Part shown: positions 1-5,299 of the stretch, piece by piece
Position numbering within the stretch: position 1 is the first letter of the stretch
How the letters are laid out: the number at the start of each line of letters is the position of its first letter
NCBI GenBank assembly: GCA_943372585.1
Contig: CALRZF020000283.1
Span: forward strand, 1 to 5,299
DNA: 5,299 nucleotides
Source: RAM1 sp943372585
GTDB lineage: Bacteria > Pseudomonadota > Gammaproteobacteria > Burkholderiales > Burkholderiaceae_C
Reading direction: 5' to 3'
Program-made: the position numbers and the translations under genes
Notes under the pieces: generated by a model
The model's database searches: none
Seen by the model: only the letters and a program-made list of their open reading frames with translations
Told to the model about the DNA's origin: nothing

Positions 1-73
1 GGCCGCGCGAGCCGCCGGTGACCAGGGCGGTCTTGCCGGTCAGGTCAAAAAGTTGTTTCACCGTACGGGTCAT
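1..73 (-). CDS. Short-chain dehydrogenase/reductase, N-terminal fragment (3' end outside window)
   Basis: Only the first 24 codons are visible. After a short leader (MTRTVKQLFDLTGK) comes a beta-strand and the start of the glycine-rich NAD(P)-binding motif, ALVTGGSRG at residues 16-24, matching the TGxxxGxG signature of classical SDR enzymes. The ATG at 73 has an AGAGGA Shine-Dalgarno sequence 8 bases upstream. The catalytic Ser-Tyr-Lys residues lie outside the window, so neither substrate nor activity can be checked. In this operon a 3-oxoacyl or 3-hydroxyacyl reductase/dehydrogenase is plausible; SDRs starting this way are also annotated as gluconate 5-dehydrogenase-like. The gap from the small membrane protein gene is 15 bases, so the two are probably co-transcribed. 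Confidence 0.88.
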   Translation of the reverse strand, partial: MTRTVKQLFDLTGKTALVTGGSRG

Positions 74-81
74 CGAAGGAG

Positions 82-87
82 TCCTCT
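82..87 (-). promoter_or_regulatory. Ribosome binding site of the SDR gene
   Basis: The minus strand reads AGAGGA, 8 bases before the ATG at 73. It lies wholly inside the 15-base spacer after the small membrane protein gene. It fixes the SDR start, since the protein begins with the expected short leader before the nucleotide-binding strand. Confidence 0.7.
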
Positions 88-88
88 T

Positions 89-295
89 TCAGGTTTCGTC
101 TTGTTTCAGGCGCGAGCGCACCCACAGCAGCACTGCACCGGCCAACGCCAGCACCGCACCCACGAAGGCCATGACGCCGCCCAGCACGGGCTCGATACGC
201 CCGACGGCCAGGCCCAGCACCAGGGTCAGCAGGCCGCCGTAAATCAGGATCCAGACCCAGGCTTCAATACGGGCCAGCGTCCGGGCGGACGTCAT
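89..295 (-). CDS. Small two-helix inner-membrane protein of unknown function
   Basis: I do not recognise a named family. The 68-residue product has two hydrophobic segments, about residues 13-31 (WVWILIYGGLLTLVLGLAV) and 36-58 (glycine/alanine-rich, GGVMAFVGAVLALAGAVLL), joined by a short turn containing R33 and E35. Positive charges at R5 and R9 and at R60, R62 and K64 favour a hairpin with both ends in the cytoplasm. It is credible as a gene for three reasons: its ATG overlaps the acyl-CoA dehydrogenase stop codon (TGATG), a GAGGA sequence inside the upstream gene stands 9 bases before the start, and the spacing to the SDR gene is operon-like. The position suggests an accessory role near the membrane for the fatty acid enzymes, but that is inference from neighbourhood only. 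No signal peptide cleavage site or metal/cofactor motif is evident. Confidence 0.8.
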   Translation of the reverse strand: MTSARTLARIEAWVWILIYGGLLTLVLGLAVGRIEPVLGGVMAFVGAVLALAGAVLLWVRSRLKQDET

Positions 296-309
296 CAGAA
301 CGCGTCCTC
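293..309 (-). promoter_or_regulatory. Stop/start overlap with internal Shine-Dalgarno (translational coupling)
   Basis: The minus strand reads TGATG at 297-293, so the acyl-CoA dehydrogenase stop and the ATG of the small membrane protein share one base. A GAGGA at 309-305, inside codons for the dehydrogenase C-terminus (Ala-Glu-Asp), stands 9 bases before the ATG. This supports the 68-residue ORF being translated and tied to dehydrogenase translation. Confidence 0.65.
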
Positions 310-2115
310 GGCCAGGCTGGCGCAGGTGGCGTCGCGCGTTTGCACCACGGCCAGCCAGGCACCGATCTTGGGCAGCTCGTAATGGAAGAAATAGCGCATG
401 GCTGCGAGTTTGCCCTGATTTGCCGGCTGGGTGTCGGCGGGCACGGACAGCGCCACGTCCAGCCAGATCCAGGCCAGCACCATGTGGCCGAAGGCCTGCA
501 TGTAGGGCACTGCATTGGCCAGCGCGTCGGCAGGTTCACCCGTGGCCCAGGCGGCCTTGGTAGCGGCACCCACCTGTTGCAGCGCCTGGCCCAGCGCGTT
601 GGCGTGCGCCGCCAGCGCCGGCTGCTGGATGGCGCGCTCAATCGTGGCGTTGATGCGTGCGGCCAGCAGCATGAGGCCCTTGCCGCCTTCCATCAGCACC
701 TTTCGGCCCAGCAGGTCGGTCGCCTGGATGCCGTGGGTGCCCTCATGGATCATGTTCAGGCGGTTGTCGCGCCAGTACTGCTCCACCGGGAAGTCACGCG
801 TGTAGCCGTAGCCGCCGTGGATCTGGATCGCCAGTGAATTGGCCTCCAGGCACCATTCACTGGGCCAGCTTTTGGCGATGGGCGTCAGCACCTCCAGCAG
901 CAGGCGGGCCTCATCGGCCGACGCAGCGTCACCGGTGTGCTGCTCGTCTACCAGCCGGGCGCAGTACAGCTCCAGCGCCAGCGCGCCTTCGCAGTAGCTC
1001 TTTTGCGCCAGCAGCATGCGCTTGACGTCAGCGTGTTCAATGATGCGCACCTGCGGCTGAGCGGGGTCTTTGCCAGCGGCACCGATCGGGCGGCCTTGCG
1101 GGCGGTTCTTCGCATAGTCCAGCGACGCGTAGTACCCGGCCAGGCCCAGCATGACCGCAGCGGTACCCACGCCGATACGCGCCTCGTTCATCATGTGGAA
1201 CATGCAACGCAGGCCTTCGTGGGGCTTGCCCACCAGGTAGCCCACGGCGCCGGGCTTTCCATCCACCGGGAACTTGCCCTCGCCGAAATTCAGCAGTGTG
1301 TTGGTCGTGCCGCGCCAGCCCAGTTTGTGGTTCAGACCCGCCAGCGCCACGTCGTTGCGCACGCCGGTCAGTTGGCCGTCCGTGTCCACCAGTTTTTTGG
1401 GCACGATGAACAGCGAGATGCCTTTGGTGCCGGGGATCAGCTTGCCGTCTGGCCCGGGAATCTTGGCCAGCACCAGGTGGATGATGTTCTCGGTCAGCTC
1501 GTGCTCGCCCGAGGAGATCCACATCTTGTTGCCCTTGAGGCGGTAGCGGGGCCCCAACGGATCAGCTTCGGCGCCCTCGCCATCCGGGACCGCACGTGTG
1601 GTGATGTCGCTCAGCGACGAGCCCGCCTGCGGCTCGCTCAGGCACATGGTGCCCGAGAAACGGCCGTTGAATTCGTTGCGCGCGAACACGGCCTTTTGCA
1701 TGCCGGTGCCATGCACCAGCAGCAGGTTGGCATTGCCCTTGGTCAGCAGGCTGGAGCCAATGCTGACCGACGCCAGGCCGAAAAACCCGTTGGCTGCCGC
1801 TTCAATGGTGTATGGCAGCTGCATGCCGCCTTCGTCGTAGTCCTGCGCGGCACTGAGCATGCCGGACTCGGCATAGGCGCGGTTGGCGTCGTGCGTGCAC
1901 TGCGGCAGGATCATCTTCTCGCCGTCAAACTGCGGCTCCTGGGTGTCCACCGTGCGGTTGAACGGTGCGTACTTTTCACGTGCAATGCGTTCGCAGGTGT
2001 CCAGCACCGCGTCGAATGTTTCGCGGCTGTGGTCCGCGAACCGCTCACGCTGGTTCAGGCCCTGCGCCTGCAACCAGTCGTAGAGCAGGAAGTCCAGCGT
2101 GGGGCGTAGGCTCAC
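295..2115 (-). CDS. Acyl-CoA dehydrogenase, long (~600 aa) FadE/DmdC-like class
   Basis: A complete 606-residue FAD-dependent acyl-CoA dehydrogenase, which makes trans-2-enoyl-CoA and passes electrons to electron-transfer flavoprotein. Domains in order: a family-specific N-terminal extension (about 1-40), the alpha-helical N-domain to about 155, the central beta-domain with MCLSEPQAGSS (157-167) and KMWISSGEHE (197-206), the C-terminal helical domain, and an extra C-terminal domain from about 475. QIHGGYGYTRDFPVEQYWRD (431-450) contributes to FAD/dimer contacts, and E458 in MIHEGTHGIQ is the likely catalytic base. This class includes Pseudomonas long-chain FadE-type enzymes and DmdC (methylmercaptopropionyl-CoA dehydrogenase); nothing here points to DMSP breakdown, and fatty acyl-CoA is the better guess. 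The start is GTG at 2115: the frame is closed by a stop at 2131-2133, no ATG or other usable start lies between, and MSLRPTLDFLLYDWL is the expected N-terminus. No good Shine-Dalgarno sequence precedes it, so it probably depends on coupling to the thiolase. Confidence 0.96.
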   Translation of the reverse strand: MSLRPTLDFLLYDWLQAQGLNQRERFADHSRETFDAVLDTCERIAREKYAPFNRTVDTQEPQFDGEKMILPQCTHDANRAYAESGMLSAAQDYDEGGMQLPYTIEAAANGFFGLASVSIGSSLLTKGNANLLLVHGTGMQKAVFARNEFNGRFSGTMCLSEPQAGSSLSDITTRAVPDGEGAEADPLGPRYRLKGNKMWISSGEHELTENIIHLVLAKIPGPDGKLIPGTKGISLFIVPKKLVDTDGQLTGVRNDVALAGLNHKLGWRGTTNTLLNFGEGKFPVDGKPGAVGYLVGKPHEGLRCMFHMMNEARIGVGTAAVMLGLAGYYASLDYAKNRPQGRPIGAAGKDPAQPQVRIIEHADVKRMLLAQKSYCEGALALELYCARLVDEQHTGDAASADEARLLLEVLTPIAKSWPSEWCLEANSLAIQIHGGYGYTRDFPVEQYWRDNRLNMIHEGTHGIQATDLLGRKVLMEGGKGLMLLAARINATIERAIQQPALAAHANALGQALQQVGAATKAAWATGEPADALANAVPYMQAFGHMVLAWIWLDVALSVPADTQPANQGKLAAMRYFFHYELPKIGAWLAVVQTRDATCASLAEDAF

Positions 2116-2123
2116 GTTGCTTA
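2113..2123 (-). promoter_or_regulatory. Thiolase TAA / dehydrogenase GTG junction
   Basis: The thiolase TAA (2123-2121) is followed after 5 bases (GCAAC) by the GTG start at 2115. The sequence before GTG has no convincing Shine-Dalgarno match at normal distance. Initiation probably relies on ribosomes finishing the thiolase; this is inferred from spacing. Confidence 0.5.
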
Positions 2124-3296
2124 CAGCACTTCAAACACGCCAGCCGCACCCATGCCGCCGCCGATGCACATGGTCACCACCACGCGCTTGGCGCCGCGGC
2201 GCTTGCCTTCGATCAGGGCGTGGCCAGTCAGGCGCTGGCCGCTCACGCCATAGGGGTGGCCCACGGCAATGGCGCCGCCGTTGACGTTCAGGCGGTCACC
2301 GGGGATGCCCAGCTTGTCGCGGCAGTAGATCACCTGCACGGCAAAGGCTTCGTTCAGCTCCCACAAGTCGATGTCGTTGACCGTCAGGCCCAACTTCTTC
2401 AGCACCTTGGGGATGGCGTACACCGGCCCAATGCCCATCTCGTCCGGCTCGCAGCCGGCCACGGCGAAGCCCAAAAAGCGGCCCAGCGGCTGCAGGCCCT
2501 TGCGGCTGGCCACGTCTTCGTTCATGACCACCACGGCGCCGCCGCCGTCAGAGAACTGGCTGGCATTGCCGGCCGAGATCACGCCGCCAGGGATGGCCGG
2601 GCGGATGCCGCTGATGCCTTCCTTGGTGGTGCCGGGGCGGATGCCTTCGTCGTCAGAGATCGTCACTTCCTTGGTGCGCAGGCCCAGCACGGCGTCGGCC
2701 ACGCCGGCCTGCACGGTGATGGCGGCGATCTCGTCCTTGAACAGGCCCTTTTCCAGCGCGGCCGTGGCCTTTTGCTGGCTGGCGGCGCCGTATTCGTCCA
2801 TGGCGTCGCGGCTGATGTTGTAGCGCTTGGCCACCTGCTCGGCGGTCTGCAGCATGTTCCAGTAGATCTCGGGCTTGAGCTTGTCCAGCGCCGGGTCGCG
2901 CATCATGTGCGTGTTCATTTCCTGCTGCACGCACGAGATGCTTTCCACACCGCCGGCCACAAAGATGTCGGCTTCGCCGGCGATCACGCGTTGCGCGGCC
3001 ATGGCAATGGTCTGCAGGCCCGACGAACAGAAACGGTTGACCGTCATGCCCGAGGTGGTGATGGGGCAGCCGGCCATCAGCGCGATCTGGCGCGCAATGT
3101 TGGCGCCGGTGGCGCCTTCGGGGTTGGCGCAGCCCATGATGACGTCGTCCACTTCGGCGGCTTCAATGCCGGCGCGCTGGATGGCGTGCTTGACGGCATG
3201 GCCGCCCAGCGTGGCGCCGTGGGTCATGTTGAACGCGCCCTTCCAGCTCTTGGCAAGCGGCGTGCGGGCGGTGGAGACGATAACGGCGGAGGTCAT
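2121..3296 (-). CDS. Acetyl-CoA C-acyltransferase (thiolase)
   Basis: A complete 391-residue thiolase, the usual length for the family. It cleaves 3-oxoacyl-CoA with CoA to acetyl-CoA and a shortened acyl-CoA, the last step of each beta-oxidation turn. The catalytic set is all present: nucleophile C90 in NRFCSSGLQTIAMAA, NEAF at 315-318, H347 in GHPYGVSG, and the general acid/base C377 in CIGGGMGAAG near the C-terminus. The N-terminus (residues 5-13, VIVSTARTP) is typical, so the ATG at 3296 is right, with a GAAAGG Shine-Dalgarno sequence 7 bases upstream. It is more likely a degradative thiolase (type I) than a biosynthetic acetoacetyl-CoA thiolase, because it sits with an acyl-CoA dehydrogenase and a hydroxyacyl-CoA dehydrogenase; chain-length preference cannot be read from the sequence. 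The M20 gene separates it from the hydroxyacyl-CoA dehydrogenase gene. Its TAA stop is 5 bases before the start of the acyl-CoA dehydrogenase. Confidence 0.96.
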   Translation of the reverse strand: MTSAVIVSTARTPLAKSWKGAFNMTHGATLGGHAVKHAIQRAGIEAAEVDDVIMGCANPEGATGANIARQIALMAGCPITTSGMTVNRFCSSGLQTIAMAAQRVIAGEADIFVAGGVESISCVQQEMNTHMMRDPALDKLKPEIYWNMLQTAEQVAKRYNISRDAMDEYGAASQQKATAALEKGLFKDEIAAITVQAGVADAVLGLRTKEVTISDDEGIRPGTTKEGISGIRPAIPGGVISAGNASQFSDGGGAVVVMNEDVASRKGLQPLGRFLGFAVAGCEPDEMGIGPVYAIPKVLKKLGLTVNDIDLWELNEAFAVQVIYCRDKLGIPGDRLNVNGGAIAVGHPYGVSGQRLTGHALIEGKRRGAKRVVVTMCIGGGMGAAGVFEVL

Positions 3297-3303
3297 GGCA
3301 GGG

Positions 3304-3309
3304 CCTTTC
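3304..3309 (-). promoter_or_regulatory. Ribosome binding site of the thiolase gene
   Basis: The minus strand reads GAAAGG, 7 bases before the ATG at 3296, within the 33-base spacer after the M20 gene. This is the longest gap in the window. I see no promoter or hairpin terminator in it. Confidence 0.65.
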
Positions 3310-3330
3310 AGTAAGGGAATTTCAGGGAAT
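3306..3330. repeat. Short imperfect direct repeat in the M20-thiolase spacer
   Basis: On the plus strand AGGGAAT occurs at 3314-3320 and again at 3324-3330, a 10-base period, and TTTCAG occurs at 3306-3311 and 3320-3325. It could be a small slippage duplication or chance; no function is evident. Confidence 0.3.
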
Positions 3331-4808
3331 CAGTTGGCGGGTGCTGCCGTGTTGAGCAGCAGTTGGTGATAGAAGCGCACGACCTCGCCGAGGTTCGTGA
3401 CAGCAATGCGTTCGTTGGTGCCGTGAAAGCGCGACAGGTCTTCGGTCTTGGCGCGCACAGGCGAGAAGCGGTAGATGTGGTCGCTCAACGCCGTGAAGTG
3501 ACGCGAATCTGTAGCAGCCACCATCAGGCCCGGCGCCACCAGCACGTCGGGGAACAGCTGGCGCATGGTGCGGTTGATGAGCTGGTACGAGGCCGACGCC
3601 GTGGGCGACACGGCGGATGCCTCGGCCGCGCCCGGCAGTGCGATCAGCTCGAACCGGTCGCTGCCGGCCTTTTGCCGCACATGCTCGGTCACGCTGGCAA
3701 TGGTGTCGCCCGGCAGCAGGCGGAAGTTGACCGTGGCCTCAGCAAGACCTGGGATCACGTTCTCGGCGTTGCCGGCCTTCATGACTGTGAGCGCCGTGGT
3801 GGTGCGCAGCAAGGCATTGGTACTGGCGCCCTTCTCCAGCTGGGCCTGCACCACGGGGCCGAACAGCCAAAGGTTGGACAGCGCCACCCGCTGGAAGCCG
3901 CCCATCTCGGGCGCCATCGTCGCAAACATTTCCTGCGCCACGCCGCGGATGCCAGCGGGCAGCTGTTCATCGTCCAGCCGGCGCAGCGCGGCGCTCATCA
4001 TGCCGATGGCGCTGCTGCCTTTGGGCGGCGGCATGGACGAATGGCCGGGCGTGGCCGGCACCTTGAGCACCATGGAGAGAAAGCCCTTTTCAGCAATGCC
4101 GATCAGCGCCGCGGGCTGGGCCAGGCCGGGCATGATGCCCTCGGTGATGAGCAGGCCTTCGTCCAGCACAAAGTCCAGCTTGACGCCGCGCGACTGCAGC
4201 AGCTTGGCGATCTCTACAGCGCCGCGCAGGCCGCTGATTTCCTCGTCGTGGCCGTAGGCCAGGTACACCGTCTGGCGCGGCTTGAAGCCGCTGGCCACCA
4301 GCATTTCCACCGCCTCCATCTGGGCGATCAGGTTGCCCTTGTCGTCCCAGGAGCCGCGGCCCCAGATGTAGCCGTCCTTGACCTCGCCGGAAAACGGCGG
4401 CACGTCCCATTTGCTTTCTGTGCCGGGGGACACCGGCACCACGTCCTGGTGCGCCAGCAGCAGGATGGGCTTGGCCTTGGGGTCGGTGCCGGGCCAGGTG
4501 TACAGCAGGCTCAAGCCCCCCACCAGCTCGCGCTGGAGGGTGGCGTGGGTTTTGGGGTAACGCTGCTGCAGGTAGTCGTGCAGTTTGCGGAACTCGGCGG
4601 CGTTCGCTTCGGGGTCGTCGCGGCTGGCAATGGTCTGGAACCGGATGGCCCCGCCCAGTCGCTCTGCCGCCGCCTTTTCGTCCACGGCCAGCTTGGCGAC
4701 CGGCGGCACGCTGAGCTGGCGCGAGCCCTGGCGCAGCGTGTTGATGGCCAGCACGGCCACCAGCAACACCAGCAGGCCGAGCAGGCCCAGGAGCACGCGC
4801 TTGATCAT
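3330..4808 (-). CDS. M20-family metallohydrolase, PM20D1/carboxypeptidase S-like, exported or membrane-anchored
   Basis: A 492-residue zinc-dependent amidohydrolase of the M20 family. Residues 1-4 (MIKR) precede a hydrophobic helix at about 5-22. V19-L-A21 fits a signal peptidase I site, so the protein is either cleaved and periplasmic or anchored with its enzyme domain outside the cytoplasm. The dinuclear metal site looks intact: H120 and D122 (LLAHQDVVPV), D155 (GRGSWDDKG), E189/E190 (GHDEE), D216 (VLDEG) and H462 (RFHGTNE). The lid/dimerisation domain carries the TPGHSS motif with H256. Length, GHDEE, SNLWLF, LRTTTAL, DSRHF and FHG-NE agree, from memory, with mammalian PM20D1, which hydrolyses and forms N-fatty-acyl amino acids, and with yeast carboxypeptidase S. 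Family membership is well supported, but the substrate is inferred; a dipeptidase or other N-acyl-amino-acid hydrolase is equally possible. The ATG lies 5 bases after the previous stop without a strong Shine-Dalgarno sequence, suggesting translational coupling. Confidence 0.93.
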   Translation of the reverse strand: MIKRVLLGLLGLLVLLVAVLAINTLRQGSRQLSVPPVAKLAVDEKAAAERLGGAIRFQTIASRDDPEANAAEFRKLHDYLQQRYPKTHATLQRELVGGLSLLYTWPGTDPKAKPILLLAHQDVVPVSPGTESKWDVPPFSGEVKDGYIWGRGSWDDKGNLIAQMEAVEMLVASGFKPRQTVYLAYGHDEEISGLRGAVEIAKLLQSRGVKLDFVLDEGLLITEGIMPGLAQPAALIGIAEKGFLSMVLKVPATPGHSSMPPPKGSSAIGMMSAALRRLDDEQLPAGIRGVAQEMFATMAPEMGGFQRVALSNLWLFGPVVQAQLEKGASTNALLRTTTALTVMKAGNAENVIPGLAEATVNFRLLPGDTIASVTEHVRQKAGSDRFELIALPGAAEASAVSPTASASYQLINRTMRQLFPDVLVAPGLMVAATDSRHFTALSDHIYRFSPVRAKTEDLSRFHGTNERIAVTNLGEVVRFYHQLLLNTAAPAN

Positions 4809-4813
4809 GGCGC

Positions 4814-5299
4814 TCAGCTGAACGTTTTGCCTTCAGCGGCCAGCTTGGCCAGCAGCGGCGCGGGTTCCCAGAACTTCGCGTCGTCCAGCGGGTTGCGCTG
4901 GAACCGCTTCATCGCCTGCACCACGTTGAACAGGCCCACCTGGTCCGCGTACATCATGGGGCCGCCACGGTACATGGGGAAGCCATAACCCGTCAGGTAC
5001 ACCATGTCGATGTCGCTGGCGCGGGACGCAATGCCGTCTTCCACGATGTGCGCGCCTTCGTTGACCAGCGCGAACACCAGGCGCTGCACGATCTCGTCGT
5101 CAGAAATCTTGCGCGCCGTGATGCCCAGCTCCTTGCGGTGGTCCTCGATCATCTTGTTGACCAGGTCCGACGGGATCGCGTCGCGCTTGCCCGCCTGGTA
5201 GTCGTACCAGCCTGCGCCGGTCTTCTGGCCGAAGCGGCCCAGCTCGCACAGCTTGTCGGCGGTGCGGCTGTACTTCATGTCGGCGCGCTCGGTGGCGCG
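4814..5299 (-). CDS. 3-hydroxyacyl-CoA dehydrogenase / enoyl-CoA hydratase, C-terminal part (5' end outside window)
   Basis: This is the last 161 residues of a multifunctional beta-oxidation enzyme that normally hydrates trans-2-enoyl-CoA and oxidises the L-3-hydroxyacyl-CoA with NAD+ in the cytoplasm. The reading frame stays open to the window edge, so the Met at 5278 is internal and not the start. Visible residues 21-34 (GRFGQKTGAGWYDY) match the end of the first 3-hydroxyacyl-CoA dehydrogenase C-terminal domain. Residues from about 67 to 125 are the second such domain, with LVNEGAHIVEDGIA and GYGFPMYRGGPM (about 104-115). From memory, the GYG-P-GGPM-YA pattern and the FGQKTG-GWY segment look closer to the peroxisomal bifunctional enzyme EHHADH than to E. 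coli FadB, so I give no symbol. The N-terminal hydratase and NAD-binding domains are inferred, not seen. The TGA stop lies 5 bases before the next gene. It could also be a dehydrogenase lacking the hydratase domain. Confidence 0.93.
   Translation of the reverse strand, partial: RATERADMKYSRTADKLCELGRFGQKTGAGWYDYQAGKRDAIPSDLVNKMIEDHRKELGITARKISDDEIVQRLVFALVNEGAHIVEDGIASRASDIDMVYLTGYGFPMYRGGPMMYADQVGLFNVVQAMKRFQRNPLDDAKFWEPAPLLAKLAAEGKTFS

Noticed and set aside
264..641. 125-codon minus-strand frame rich in Pro, Arg and Trp
   Set aside because: Overlaps the dehydrogenase C-terminus in another frame and looks like out-of-frame GC-rich sequence.
937..2109. 390-codon plus-strand open frame opposite the acyl-CoA dehydrogenase
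   Set aside because: Its His/Gln/Ala-rich product has no recognisable motif and mirrors the codon bias of the complete dehydrogenase on the other strand; a GC-rich antisense shadow.
295..2115. DmdC (DMSP demethylation pathway dehydrogenase) as a specific name
   Set aside because: The ~600-residue architecture is shared with long-chain acyl-CoA dehydrogenases, and no other DMSP gene is in the window; the neighbours indicate general beta-oxidation.
1965..3314. 449-codon plus-strand open frame spanning the thiolase and the dehydrogenase start
   Set aside because: It lies opposite a thiolase with all catalytic residues intact and has low-complexity His/Gly/Ala composition; not a credible gene.
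3297..3329. Promoter or terminator in the spacer between the M20 gene and the thiolase
   Set aside because: At 33 bases it holds a ribosome site and a short repeat, but no GC-rich stem followed by a T run and no recognisable -35/-10 pair.
3363..4988. 541-codon plus-strand open frame opposite the M20 gene
   Set aside because: It runs antisense across two real genes and their junction, with a composition typical of shadow frames and no domain motif.
4814..5278. A separate 154-residue gene starting at the Met at 5278
   Set aside because: The frame continues open to the window edge and the protein begins in the middle of a dehydrogenase domain, so this Met is internal.
1..5299. Mobile element, CRISPR array, tRNA/rRNA or toxin-antitoxin pair
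   Set aside because: Coding sequence fills nearly the whole window with uniform base composition; no inverted terminal repeats, regularly spaced repeats or RNA-gene-like segments were seen.

Overview
The window is a GC-rich stretch (third codon positions almost all G or C) of a bacterial chromosome. Protein style suggests a betaproteobacterium of the Burkholderiales, probably Comamonadaceae-like (Acidovorax, Variovorax, Polaromonas and relatives). That placement rests on remembered resemblance, not a search. All six genes lie on the minus strand, packed head to tail with gaps of 5, 33, 5, -1 and 15 bases. This looks like the inside of one operon transcribed from high to low coordinates; both ends run off the window.

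In transcription order: (1) 5299-4814, the C-terminal 161 residues of a multifunctional enoyl-CoA hydratase / 3-hydroxyacyl-CoA dehydrogenase; (2) 4808-3330, an M20-family metallohydrolase with an N-terminal signal peptide or membrane anchor; (3) 3296-2121, a complete acetyl-CoA acyltransferase (thiolase); (4) 2115-295, a complete acyl-CoA dehydrogenase of the long (~600 aa) class, with a GTG start; (5) 295-89, a 68-residue two-helix membrane protein overlapping the dehydrogenase stop codon by one base; (6) 73-1, the first 24 residues of a short-chain dehydrogenase/reductase.

Genes 1, 3 and 4 together supply the fatty acid beta-oxidation cycle: dehydrogenation, hydration plus second oxidation, and thiolysis. 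The SDR may act on a related 3-oxo/3-hydroxy intermediate. No acyl-CoA ligase, regulator or electron-transfer flavoprotein gene is in the window.

Most of this is an ordinary beta-oxidation operon. Two things merit a second look. The M20 hydrolase resembles mammalian PM20D1, an N-fatty-acyl-amino-acid hydrolase/synthase, so it could release fatty acids for the pathway encoded around it. The small membrane hairpin protein, of unknown role, is translationally coupled to the acyl-CoA dehydrogenase. I saw no mobile element, CRISPR array, RNA gene, promoter or convincing terminator, and no clearly new system. There is no gene-free stretch longer than 33 bases.
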